DNA of 64,000 nucleotides from an uncultured Pelagibacteraceae bacterium. GTDB lineage: Bacteria > Pseudomonadota > Alphaproteobacteria > Pelagibacterales > Pelagibacteraceae. Position numbers and translations under genes: made by a program. The stretch is taken from assembly GCA_902596045.1 (NCBI GenBank), contig CACJSJ010000001.1:1-64000 (forward strand), in the 5' to 3' direction. Position 1 is the first letter of the stretch, and every line of letters starts with the position of its first letter. Under the pieces are notes generated by a model. The model searched no databases. It saw nothing but the letters and a program-made list of their open reading frames with translations, and was not told the origin of the DNA. Below are positions 29,626-39,187 of the stretch, in pieces.

Positions 29626-30333
29626 ATGTTTAAAATTTTTGAACCAGGCAGAATTTTTGTAATTACATCAAAGGCACATAAATATGTGATGTTTTTATTT
29701 GTTATTGTAATTTGTATAGGGTTACTAGAGGCTCTAATTTTTTCACCAGAAGACTATAAGCAAGGTGATTCAGTAAGAATAATGTATGTACATGTTCCAG
29801 CAGCTTGGATTTCTCTTGGTATTTTTTCCTCAATAACTTTTTTATCTTTGATTGGCTACATTTTTAAGAGTAAGAATTTTTTTTTAATTTCAAAAAGCCT
29901 AGCTCCTTCAGGATTAGTATTCAATATTGTTGCTTTAGTTACAGGTTCGATATGGGGAAAACCTACATGGGGGACTTGGTGGGCTTGGGATGCGCGAATA
30001 ACTTCCATGTTAATCTTAGCTTTATTTTATTTAATGTATTTAATTGCCTGGAGAATTTATGAGGATAAAGAACAAGTTTTAAAAATAACAACAATTATAA
30101 CTATTCTTGGAATTATCAATGTTCCAATAATTAAATATTCTGTAGATTGGTGGAACACATTACATCAGCCAGCTTCAATTAATATATTGTCAAAATCTTC
30201 AATACATTCATCAATGTTGTTTCCATTAATAATAATGACCGCGGCATTTGCGCTTTTTTCTATGCTTATTTTTTTAATGAAATATAATACAGAACTGATA
30301 AAAATTAAGAATAAAGGCTTAGATAGATTATGA
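29626..30333 (+). CDS. ccmC: Heme exporter protein CcmC
   Basis: 'MYVHVPAAWISLG', 'GSIWGKPTWGTWWAWDARITSMLIL'. Confidence 0.96.
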   Translation: MFKIFEPGRIFVITSKAHKYVMFLFVIVICIGLLEALIFSPEDYKQGDSVRIMYVHVPAAWISLGIFSSITFLSLIGYIFKSKNFFLISKSLAPSGLVFNIVALVTGSIWGKPTWGTWWAWDARITSMLILALFYLMYLIAWRIYEDKEQVLKITTIITILGIINVPIIKYSVDWWNTLHQPASINILSKSSIHSSMLFPLIIMTAAFALFSMLIFLMKYNTELIKIKNKGLDRL

Positions 30334-30557
30334 TAACTGAAATATTACAAATGAATGGATACGGACTTTATGTCTGGTCTTCATTCATATTTACTTTTGT
30401 AAGTTTTACAACTTTATATGTAATTACAAAAATTCAATACACAAAAGAGAGAAAAAAATTTATGTCTAAATATGGAGCCCTAGACTCCAAAAAAGCAGAA
30501 GTTGCAAGATCTCAAACTATCAATAAAGAAATTTTATCTAGCAGCCAAAGCATTTAA
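30330..30557 (+). CDS. ccmD: Heme exporter protein CcmD
   Basis: Small single-TM protein, 'MNGYGLYVWSSFIFTF', between ccmC and ccmE. Confidence 0.9.
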   Translation: MITEILQMNGYGLYVWSSFIFTFVSFTTLYVITKIQYTKERKKFMSKYGALDSKKAEVARSQTINKEILSSSQSI

Positions 30558-30566
30558 CTTTAAGCC

Positions 30567-30986
30567 ATGTATGGTCGAAAGGTTAAACTAAGATTCTTTT
30601 TTATAATTTTTGTTTTTTTAACTCTAATTTTATCAGTTTTTTTAGTTTTAAAATCCTTAGAAGAAAATGTAGTTTACTTCAAATCTCCTTCAGATGTTAA
30701 ATTGATTAAAGAATTAGAAAATAAAAAAATTAGAGTTGGGGGAATGGTAAAAAAAAATTCTATAGAGATGTCAAGTGATGAACTTAATTTTATAATAACA
30801 GATTTTAAAAATGAAATTTATGTTACTTATTCAGGTGTTGTGCCCAATCTTTTTTCTGAAGGCAAAGGTGTAGTTGCTGAAGGATATTTAAAAGATAGAA
30901 GTTTTTTTAATGCTTCTAAGATTTTAGCAAAACATGATGAAAATTATATGCCGCCAGAGGTTAAAGAGGCTTTGGGAGAGAAATAA
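30567..30986 (+). CDS. ccmE: Cytochrome c maturation heme chaperone CcmE
   Basis: '[15 protein letters not shown]', heme-binding '[11 protein letters not shown]'. Confidence 0.96.
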   Translation: MYGRKVKLRFFFIIFVFLTLILSVFLVLKSLEENVVYFKSPSDVKLIKELENKKIRVGGMVKKNSIEMSSDELNFIITDFKNEIYVTYSGVVPNLFSEGKGVVAEGYLKDRSFFNASKILAKHDENYMPPEVKEALGEK

Positions 30987-32867
30987 ATGATGTATAGCTT
31001 TATTGGATATTACTCACTAATTTTGGGATTAATTATCTCTTTACCTATATTTTTTTTTTCAATTAAAAATTTAAAAAATAATAAAATATTAGATAATAAG
31101 ATTATTAGTTTTTCATTTATTCAGTTATTATTAGTAGTTATTAGTTTTTTTGGTCTGATATTATCATTTGTACACTCAGATTTTAGCAATGAAACAGTTT
31201 TTAATAATTCCCATACAACCAAACCATTATTTTATAAAATTTCTGGAACCTGGGGTAATCATGAGGGTAGTCTATTATTATGGCTATTAGTTCTAACTTT
31301 GTTTATTTTTATATTCTTAATTAAATCAAAAAATTTATTAAAGAATTACAGAATTTTAACTTTATTATTTCAGCAAATAATTATTATTGGTTTTTTCTTT
31401 TTTTTAATAAAATCATCAAACCCATTTAATTATGTATATCCAATTCCTATTGAAGGATTAGGTCTTAATCCAATTTTACAAGACCCTGCTTTAGCTATTC
31501 ATCCTCCAATTTTGTATTTAGGTTATGTTGGTTCTTCTATAATTTTTTCTAGTGTTCTTGCTGCAACAACTTTGGATTATATTTCAAAAACTTGGGCTAT
31601 TCATATAAAGAATTGGATCTTGGTTTCGTGGATTTTTTTAACTTTAGGAATTTTATTAGGATCAATTTGGGCTTACTATGAATTAGGTTGGGGAGGATTT
31701 TGGTTTTGGGATCCTGTTGAAAATGTTTCATTAATGCCGTGGCTGGCACTAACGACCTTATTACACTGTGTTTTGGTTTTAGAAAAAAGATCTGCTCTAA
31801 GTTCTTGGGTAATAATTCTTTCAATAACAACCTTTACGCTTAGTATGTGTGGAACTTTTTTAGTGCGTTCAGGAATTCTAAACTCAGTTCATACTTTTGC
31901 AAATGATCCAGAAAGAGGTTTATTTATATTAACTTTCTTATTTATATTAATTTTTATTTCTTTATTTATTTTTTTTGTTTTTCACAAAACTGATAAACAA
32001 AATTTAGTTTCATTTTCATTACTAAGTAAAGAGACATTTATAATAATTAATAATTGGTTTATGATGTATTTTTTATCAGTTGTTTTAATTGGTACTGTGT
32101 ATCCAATATTTCTAGATGTTATTTCTTCAGAACAAATTTCTGTGGGTCCTCCATTTTATCATAAATTAATTATTCCTTTTCTTATTCCATTTTTAATTTT
32201 TATGGCAATAGGCCCTCAATTAAAATGGATTAAATCCAAATTAGAAGGTAAATTATATTTAGTTGCTCTTTTTATTTTATCTATTTTAATTTCATTCTTT
32301 ATTTTAAGAAATTTAGGGACACAACTTTTATTAAATACTATATTGATTGGAAGTGCATTTTATCTTTTTTTTATTACTACTAGAGATTTATTTTCAAAAA
32401 AATTTAAAAATATTGCACAAAATTTATCACATTTAGGATTTAGTTTATTAATTTTGAGTATTTTATTTAATAATATTTTTTCAAGAGAAGTAATAACAAA
32501 CCTTAAAGTTGGTGAAAAATTCAAGAACGATAAATTTCAAATTGTGTTTAATGATCTTAAGAAATCAGAAGAAAAAAATTACATATCTTTTAAAGGTTAT
32601 TTTTCAATCAAAGAGAATAAAAATGAAGAAAAATTAGAACCTGAATTAAGAGTTTATAATCAGCCAAATATAATTACTAGTGAAGCTGATATAAAAACTA
32701 CATTTTTATCTGATAAATTTATTACAATGAATACAGTGCAAAACGAAGAATATTTTAATATTAGATATCAAGTTAAACCATTTATCTTATGGATATGGTT
32801 ATCGGTTTTGTTAATTTCTTTGGGGGGCACTATGAGTTTATTTAAAAAAAAATTTTATGAAAAGTAA
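30987..32867 (+). CDS. ccmF: Heme lyase CcmF/NrfE family
   Basis: 'WGNHEGSLLLW', WWD-like 'WGGFWFWDPVENVSLMPW'. Confidence 0.97.
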   Translation: MMYSFIGYYSLILGLIISLPIFFFSIKNLKNNKILDNKIISFSFIQLLLVVISFFGLILSFVHSDFSNETVFNNSHTTKPLFYKISGTWGNHEGSLLLWLLVLTLFIFIFLIKSKNLLKNYRILTLLFQQIIIIGFFFFLIKSSNPFNYVYPIPIEGLGLNPILQDPALAIHPPILYLGYVGSSIIFSSVLAATTLDYISKTWAIHIKNWILVSWIFLTLGILLGSIWAYYELGWGGFWFWDPVENVSLMPWLALTTLLHCVLVLEKRSALSSWVIILSITTFTLSMCGTFLVRSGILNSVHTFANDPERGLFILTFLFILIFISLFIFFVFHKTDKQNLVSFSLLSKETFIIINNWFMMYFLSVVLIGTVYPIFLDVISSEQISVGPPFYHKLIIPFLIPFLIFMAIGPQLKWIKSKLEGKLYLVALFILSILISFFILRNLGTQLLLNTILIGSAFYLFFITTRDLFSKKFKNIAQNLSHLGFSLLILSILFNNIFSREVITNLKVGEKFKNDKFQIVFNDLKKSEEKNYISFKGYFSIKENKNEEKLEPELRVYNQPNIITSEADIKTTFLSDKFITMNTVQNEEYFNIRYQVKPFILWIWLSVLLISLGGTMSLFKKKFYEK

Positions 32868-33372
32868 AATAATTTCATTTTTGATTATTATTCCGTTGAT
32901 TTTAGTTTTCATTATTTTCTACAAGGGTTTAAACAAGTCTAATTTTTATGAGCCTAAAAGTAAAATCGAAAATATTCCAGTATTTACAGCAACTACTTTT
33001 TTTCAAAAAAAAAAAATAAATTCACAAAATATTTTTGTTAAAAATAAATTTTATTTATTAAATATTTGGGCCTCATGGTGTGTGCCCTGTAGAGATGAGC
33101 ATCCTTTGTTAGTTAATCTAAGTAAAAATGATAAATTGGAAATCATAGGCCTCAATTATAAAGATAATTTAAAAAATGCGGAAAAATTTTTAATTGAATT
33201 AGGTAATCCCTACAAAAAAATTTTAATTGATAGAGATGGAACAAAAGCAATTGAATGGGGTGCGTTTGGTGTGCCTGAAACTTTTTTAGTTTTTGAAAAT
33301 AAGATTGTAAAAAAATTTGTTGGGCCACTTAACTTTAAATCAATTGAAGAAATTGAAGAAATTATAAAATGA
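32857..33372 (+). CDS. ccmG: Thiol:disulfide interchange protein DsbE/CcmG
   Basis: 'NIWASWCVPCRDEHPLL' thioredoxin-like active site. Confidence 0.94.
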   Translation: MKSKIISFLIIIPLILVFIIFYKGLNKSNFYEPKSKIENIPVFTATTFFQKKKINSQNIFVKNKFYLLNIWASWCVPCRDEHPLLVNLSKNDKLEIIGLNYKDNLKNAEKFLIELGNPYKKILIDRDGTKAIEWGAFGVPETFLVFENKIVKKFVGPLNFKSIEEIEEIIK

Positions 33373-33734
33373 AAATAATTAAAATTTTTATATTAATCCT
33401 GATATTATTTTATTTTAGTCCACTAAAAGCTAATGAAGACAAACTACAAAATAATATAACTAAAAATTTAAGATGTTTAATATGCCAAGGCCAATCTGTG
33501 TATGACTCTGACTCAGAATTTGCTATTAGTTTGAAATTAGTTGTTAAAAACAAAATTAAAGAGGGTTTATCAGAAGAGCAAATTTATAACTTTTTATCTG
33601 AAAAGTATGGTGAGTGGATCTTGTATGATCCTAAATTTAATAAAAATACATATTTTTTATGGTTTTTACCTCTATTGATCTTCTTAATTGGTGGTGCAAT
33701 AATATTTAAAAAATTGATAAAAATAAAAAGATAA
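33369..33734 (+). CDS. ccmH: Cytochrome c-type biogenesis protein CcmH
   Basis: 'NLRCLICQGQSVYDSDSEFA', 'KYGEWILYDPKFNKNTYFLWFLPL'. Confidence 0.95.
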   Translation: MKIIKIFILILILFYFSPLKANEDKLQNNITKNLRCLICQGQSVYDSDSEFAISLKLVVKNKIKEGLSEEQIYNFLSEKYGEWILYDPKFNKNTYFLWFLPLLIFLIGGAIIFKKLIKIKR

Positions 33735-33750
33735 TCTGATAATAAGAATA

Positions 33751-34263
33751 ATGTTTTTTAAAAAATTAAGTTTACTTTTAGTAATTTTATTTACTGCATC
33801 AAGGTTAATTGCTGCAGAAGAAGTAAACACAAATGGAAATCAGTTAAATTTTTTCATTGGTAATTTTGATTTTAGTGACGATAAGCAAAAAGCCATTTTA
33901 GTCGGATTCCAGCATCAAAATGAAAATTTAAATAGGGATACATTTTTAGGGAATGTTTCTCCAATTACTGGTGGATTTGTTACAGAAAATTCTGCTGTCT
34001 ATGTTTATACAGGAATAGAGTGGAATGTAGATATGAGTGAAAAAATTTTATTTACTCCAAGTTTTGCACCAGGTCTATATCATGAAGGTGATGGTAAAGA
34101 TTTAGGGCACGTTCTAGAATTTAAATCTGAAGTGCAATTTTCATATGCGGCCTCGAATAATACAAGTTTTGGAGTTTCGTATAATCATGTTTCTAATGCT
34201 AGTTTAGGTGACAAAAATCCTGGGGCAAATAGTTATATGTTTAATTTCATTAAAAACTTTTAA
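33751..34263 (+). CDS. Acyloxyacyl hydrolase / PagL-like lipid A deacylase
   Basis: Signal peptide, small beta-barrel composition, C-terminal 'GVSYNHVSNASLGDKNPGANSY' resembling the PagL His-Ser site. Confidence 0.65.
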   Translation: MFFKKLSLLLVILFTASRLIAAEEVNTNGNQLNFFIGNFDFSDDKQKAILVGFQHQNENLNRDTFLGNVSPITGGFVTENSAVYVYTGIEWNVDMSEKILFTPSFAPGLYHEGDGKDLGHVLEFKSEVQFSYAASNNTSFGVSYNHVSNASLGDKNPGANSYMFNFIKNF

Positions 34264-34272
34264 TAAAGATCA

Positions 34273-35424
34273 ATGAACTTAAAAGATTGTCACAATTTTA
34301 GCGATTTTAGAAAATTAGCTAAAAAAAAATTACCTTCACCAATTTTTCATTATATTGATGGAGCAGCAGATGATGAGATTACATACCAAAGAAATACAAG
34401 TGCATTTGATGATGTTGATTTAGTCCCCAATGTTTTAAGAGGAGTTGAGGATGTTGATTTATCAACTACAATTTTTGGAAAAAAATTAGACTTACCATTT
34501 TATCTTGCCCCTACTGCACTTCAAAGACTTTTTCATTATGATGGTGAAAGAGCAGTTGGCAAAGCAGCAAAAAAATTTAATACCATGTTTGGTGTTTCAG
34601 CCTTAGCAACAGTGAGTGTTGAAGAAATTTCTTCAATAATTGATACCCCAAAAATGTTTCAGTTTTATTTCCATAAAGATAGAGGTTTAAATGACTCTTG
34701 TTTAGAAAGAGCTAAAGCAGCTAAGTTTGATGTTATGGCTTTAACAGTTGATACAATAACTGGAGGAAATCGAGAAAGGGACCTAAGAACAGGTTTTACA
34801 TCTCCTCCAAAGTTAACATTATCAAGTTTATTTAGTTTTGCTACTAAGCCAATGTGGGGAATAAATTATTTAACAAAGGGTAAGTTTGAATTACCACATC
34901 TTCAAGATTTTGTGAAAGAGGGTACTGATGTTAACTCATCAATTGGAAATTACTTTTCAACTATGCTGGATCAATCTATGAATTGGAAAGATGCTGAAAA
35001 TCTTTGTTCTAAATGGGGAGGTCATTTCGCACTCAAAGGAATTATGAGTGTAGAAGATGCAAAAAGAGCAGTAGACATAGGATGCACAGGTATAATGGTT
35101 TCAAATCATGGCGGAAGACAACTTGATGGATCCAGATCTCCATTTGACCAACTTGCAGAAATTGTTGATGCAGTTGGTGATAAGCTAGATGTAATTTGCG
35201 AAGGTGGAATTCATAGAGGCACACATATGCTTAAAGCTTTATCATTGGGAGCTAAAGCTTGTTCAGGTGGAAGATTATATCTTTACGCTTTAGCTGCTGG
35301 TGGACAAGCAGGTGTTGAAAGAGCTATTGAAAAATATAAGTCTGAATTAGTAAGAGATATGAAATTAATGGGATGTACAAAAATTAGCGATCTAAATCGA
35401 AATAACTTAAGATTTAGAAGATAA
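34273..35424 (+). CDS. FMN-dependent alpha-hydroxy-acid dehydrogenase (LldD / glycolate-oxidase family)
   Basis: 'HYIDGAADDEITYQRN', 'MVSNHGGRQLDGSRSPFDQL'. Confidence 0.93.
   Translation: MNLKDCHNFSDFRKLAKKKLPSPIFHYIDGAADDEITYQRNTSAFDDVDLVPNVLRGVEDVDLSTTIFGKKLDLPFYLAPTALQRLFHYDGERAVGKAAKKFNTMFGVSALATVSVEEISSIIDTPKMFQFYFHKDRGLNDSCLERAKAAKFDVMALTVDTITGGNRERDLRTGFTSPPKLTLSSLFSFATKPMWGINYLTKGKFELPHLQDFVKEGTDVNSSIGNYFSTMLDQSMNWKDAENLCSKWGGHFALKGIMSVEDAKRAVDIGCTGIMVSNHGGRQLDGSRSPFDQLAEIVDAVGDKLDVICEGGIHRGTHMLKALSLGAKACSGGRLYLYALAAGGQAGVERAIEKYKSELVRDMKLMGCTKISDLNRNNLRFRR
34303..34352 (+). repeat. 50-bp perfect direct repeat, copy 1
   Basis: gattttagaaaattagctaaaaaaaaattaccttcaccaatttttcatta at the same offset (+30) in both paralogs. 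Confidence 0.95.
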
Positions 35425-36575
35425 TGAGTTTAAAAAATTGTTATAACTTTGAAGATTTTAGAAAATTAGCTAAAAAAAAATTACCTTCACCAATTTTTCA
35501 TTACATAGATGGGGGTGCTGATGATGAGTCTACTTTAAGAAGGAATACTGATTCCTTTAACGATTGCGACTTAGTTCCTAATATTTTAGCGAGTGTTGGT
35601 AAGCCAGATTTATCAACAACTTTGTTCGGAAGAAAAATTGATATACCTATTTTTCTATCTCCTGCTGCAATGCAAAGACTTTATCATCCAGATGGAGATA
35701 GAGCCTCAGCCAGAGCTGCTGAAAAATTTAATACTTTTTACAGTATGTCTTCGATGGGAAATAATACTATTGAAGAGGTATCTAATATTTCAAGTGGGCC
35801 AAAGTTATTTCAACTTTATGTTCATAAAGATCGATCAATATCAGATGATTTAATAGATAGATCTAGAAGATCTGGTTTTGATGCGATGTGCTTAACAGTA
35901 GATACTTTAGTTGCTGGTAATAGAGAAAAAGATCATAGAACAGGATTTACCACCCCTCCAAAACTTACACTTCAAAGCTTGATGAGTTTTGCGATGCGTC
36001 CTGGATGGGTTTTAAATTATCTCACAGGCAAAAGATTTGAATTATCAAATGTAAAAAAAAAAACTGATAAAGGAACAAACATTGCTAAGTCAGTTATTGA
36101 ATATATTAATGAACAGTATGATCCAGCCATGGGATGGAAAGATGCAGAGTATTGTGCTAAAAAATGGAATGGACCATTTGCCTTGAAAGGTGTTATGTCA
36201 GTAGATGACGCGAAGAGAGCTATTGATATCGGATGTACTGCAATAATGATTTCTAATCATGGTGGACGTCAATTAGATGGATCTAGATCGCCTTTTGATC
36301 AAGTCAAAGCAATTTCTGATGCTGTTGGTGATAAATTGGAAATAATTTTAGATGGAGGGGTTAGAAGAGGTACGCATGTTTTAAAGGCATTAGCTGCAGG
36401 TGCCAAAGCTTGTAGCTTTGGTAAAATGTTTTTGTTCTCTTTGGCCGCAGGTGGACAACAAGGAGTTGAACATTTATTGAAAAATATGCATGATGAAATA
36501 AGTAGAAATATGGTATTGATGGGGTGCAAAAATTTAAAAGAATTAAACAACTCAAAAATAATTTATAGAAAATAG
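35424..36575 (+). CDS. FMN-dependent alpha-hydroxy-acid dehydrogenase, tandem paralog
   Basis: 'HYIDGGADDESTLRRN', 'MISNHGGRQLDGSRSPFDQV'; ATG overlaps the preceding stop. Confidence 0.93.
   Translation: MSLKNCYNFEDFRKLAKKKLPSPIFHYIDGGADDESTLRRNTDSFNDCDLVPNILASVGKPDLSTTLFGRKIDIPIFLSPAAMQRLYHPDGDRASARAAEKFNTFYSMSSMGNNTIEEVSNISSGPKLFQLYVHKDRSISDDLIDRSRRSGFDAMCLTVDTLVAGNREKDHRTGFTTPPKLTLQSLMSFAMRPGWVLNYLTGKRFELSNVKKKTDKGTNIAKSVIEYINEQYDPAMGWKDAEYCAKKWNGPFALKGVMSVDDAKRAIDIGCTAIMISNHGGRQLDGSRSPFDQVKAISDAVGDKLEIILDGGVRRGTHVLKALAAGAKACSFGKMFLFSLAAGGQQGVEHLLKNMHDEISRNMVLMGCKNLKELNNSKIIYRK
35454..35503 (+). repeat. 50-bp perfect direct repeat, copy 2
   Basis: Identical to 34303..34352. Confidence 0.95.
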
Positions 36576-36590
36576 AAGGGATACATTTAA

Positions 36591-37757
36591 ATGAAACTAG
36601 CAAAAAATTTAGAAAATTTAGGAACAGAGTCTGCATTTAGTGTATTAGCTGAAGCAAAAGCATTAGAAGCAAAAGGAAATCCAATGATACACCTAGGTTT
36701 GGGCCAACCTGATTTCAAAACACCAAAACATGTTGTTGAAGCTGCAAAGAAAGCCTTAGATGATGGTCATCACGGTTATGTAATGTCAAACGGTATTCCT
36801 GAATGTAGACAAGCTGTAACTAGATGGATCAAAAAACGTTACAACACAGATGTAGATTTTGAAAGAATTCTTATAATGCCAGGTGGAAAGCCAACTATGA
36901 GTTATGCAATTCAATGTTTTGGTGAACCAGGTGCAGAAATAATTCATCCAACACCAGCGTTTCCAATTTATGAGTCGATGATAAATTATACTGGATCAAC
37001 ATCTGTTCCTTATGACTTAACAGAAGATAAAGATTTAAAATTTAATCCTGAAAAAATATTGTCATTAATTACAGACAAAACAAGACTGTTAATATTAATT
37101 AATCCCAATAATCCAACTGGAAGTTTTGTAGAAAAATCTGACATAGATGTTCTTGCTGAAGGATTAAAAAAATACCCTCATGTTACAATTCTTAGTGATG
37201 AAATTTATAGTAGACAAATTTTTGATAATAAGGAAATGCCAACATTTTTTAATTATCCAGAATTAAGAGAAAGATTAATAGTATTAGAAGGATGGAGCAA
37301 AGCTTATTCAATGACTGGGTGGAGATTGGGCTGGAGTTTTTGGCCTAAAGAATTAGTTCCACATGTAAATAAACTTTTAATCAACAGTGTTTCATGTGTG
37401 AATGCTGCTGCACAATTTGCAGGAATAGCTGCTCTTGATGGACCAGACGATTCAATTGATGCGATGATGGTTAAATTTACACAAAGAAGAGATTTAATTC
37501 ATAAAGGATTAAATGATCTTCCAGGAGTTGAATGTAGTTTACCTGGAGGCGCTTTCTACGCATTTCCTAATATAAAAGGTACTGGAATGACAGGGGCCGA
37601 GTTTTGTAAAAAAGCTATGCATGAAGCTGGAGTTGCGATAGTACCTGGTACAGCTTTTGGTAAAACCTGTAACGATTATGTAAGGTTTAGTTTTGCTGCT
37701 TCACAGGATAATATTTCCCAAGCTTTAGAAAATGTAAAGAAAATGTTGACTAAATAA
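36591..37757 (+). CDS. Pyridoxal-phosphate aminotransferase class I/II
   Basis: 'HLGLGQPDFKTPKHVVEAAKKAL', 'LINPNNPTGSF', 'EGWSKAYSMTGWRLGW'. Confidence 0.94.
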   Translation: MKLAKNLENLGTESAFSVLAEAKALEAKGNPMIHLGLGQPDFKTPKHVVEAAKKALDDGHHGYVMSNGIPECRQAVTRWIKKRYNTDVDFERILIMPGGKPTMSYAIQCFGEPGAEIIHPTPAFPIYESMINYTGSTSVPYDLTEDKDLKFNPEKILSLITDKTRLLILINPNNPTGSFVEKSDIDVLAEGLKKYPHVTILSDEIYSRQIFDNKEMPTFFNYPELRERLIVLEGWSKAYSMTGWRLGWSFWPKELVPHVNKLLINSVSCVNAAAQFAGIAALDGPDDSIDAMMVKFTQRRDLIHKGLNDLPGVECSLPGGAFYAFPNIKGTGMTGAEFCKKAMHEAGVAIVPGTAFGKTCNDYVRFSFAASQDNISQALENVKKMLTK

Positions 37758-37796
37758 GCTGTATTTTTAAACTATTTTTTACTAATATCACATAAT

Positions 37797-39170
37797 ATGT
37801 TTGATCAAGTAGAAATTGAGTTAAAGAAAATTTTCAATGGAAGATACTCAACTTCTGTATCTACAAGAACTAATTATGCAAGAGGAGAGGATACTTATGA
37901 TCCTGTTCTATCCAAAGCAGTAGTCTTCCCTGAAACAAATGAAGAAGTTTCAAAAATATTAAGATTATGTAATGAACATAAAATCCCCGTAGTTCCTTTC
38001 GGAACAGGAACATCTTTAGAAGGAAATGTTGTAGGAAATGAAAAAGGGATAACTATCTGTTTAGAAAAAATGAACAAAGTTTTAAGTGTAAATGCTGAGG
38101 ATTTTGATTGTAGGGTTCAAGCCTGCGTAACGAAAGAACAATTAAATGATTATTTAAGAGAAGATGGCGTTTTTTTCCCAATTGATCCTGGTGCTAACGC
38201 TGCAATTGGGGGCATGGCCTCAACCTCAGCCTCTGGGACAATGGCTGTTAAATATGGAACTATGAAAACTGTTATAACTGGTCTTACTGTTGTGCTGCCA
38301 AGCGGGGACATTATAAATACAGGTGGTAGAACTAAAAAAACCTCAGCAGGTTATAATTTAACAAATTTATTTATTGGTTCTGAGGGTACATTAGGTATTA
38401 TTACTGAAGTTCAGTTAAGATTATCACCTATACCAGAAAGTATAATGGCTGCAGTATGTCATTTTCCAACTTTAGAAAATGCTGTTCAAACTGCTCAACA
38501 AGTTATTCAATATGGAATTCCAATTGCAAGGATTGAAATGCTTAATAAAGATCAAATGGGAATTAGCATTAATTATTCAAAACTAAAAGGTATAGAAGCA
38601 GTGCCAACATTGTTTTTTGAATTTCATGGATCAGAGACATCAAATGAAGAAAATATAAAAATTGTAGAAGAAATTTCAAAAGATAATAATGGGAGTTCTT
38701 TCAAATGGGCAAAAGACTTAGAAGAAAGGAATAAACTTTGGAAAGCAAGATGGGATGTTTATTATTCTGTAAAAGCTTTGATTAATAATGGAAGAGTTTA
38801 TTCAACAGATGTTTGTCTTCCTATTTCAAACATAACTGAGTGTGTAAATTTTGCAGAAGAGCAGGCTCAAAAATTTGGACTTAGAGCACCAATGGTAGGT
38901 CATTTAGGTGATGGAAATTTTCATGTACTTCTACCTTTTGACCCAGCAAAAAAGGAAATGTACAAAAAAATAAGAGAATTTAACGATGTGTTGATTAAAA
39001 AAGCATTAGAATTAAAGGGAACAATTACTGGTGAACATGGTGTAGGTCTTCATAAAAAAGAATATCTTCTTGAAGAACTTCCAGATAACATTCCAGTAAT
39101 GAAATTAATTAAACGAAGTATCGATCAAAACAATATAATGAATCCAGGAAAAATATTCGATCTTAACTAA
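37797..39170 (+). CDS. FAD-linked oxidase (D-lactate dehydrogenase / GlcD-like)
   Basis: 'VVPFGTGTSLEGNV', 'FIGSEGTLGIITEVQLRL', 'GEHGVGLHKKEYL', 'NNIMNPGKIFD'. Confidence 0.93.
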   Translation: MFDQVEIELKKIFNGRYSTSVSTRTNYARGEDTYDPVLSKAVVFPETNEEVSKILRLCNEHKIPVVPFGTGTSLEGNVVGNEKGITICLEKMNKVLSVNAEDFDCRVQACVTKEQLNDYLREDGVFFPIDPGANAAIGGMASTSASGTMAVKYGTMKTVITGLTVVLPSGDIINTGGRTKKTSAGYNLTNLFIGSEGTLGIITEVQLRLSPIPESIMAAVCHFPTLENAVQTAQQVIQYGIPIARIEMLNKDQMGISINYSKLKGIEAVPTLFFEFHGSETSNEENIKIVEEISKDNNGSSFKWAKDLEERNKLWKARWDVYYSVKALINNGRVYSTDVCLPISNITECVNFAEEQAQKFGLRAPMVGHLGDGNFHVLLPFDPAKKEMYKKIREFNDVLIKKALELKGTITGEHGVGLHKKEYLLEELPDNIPVMKLIKRSIDQNNIMNPGKIFDLN

Positions 39171-39187
39171 TAATCTAAAAATATTTT

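Noticed and set aside
36299-36636. Two minus-strand ORFs over the second FMN dehydrogenase
   Set aside because: Antisense shadows of a conserved CDS
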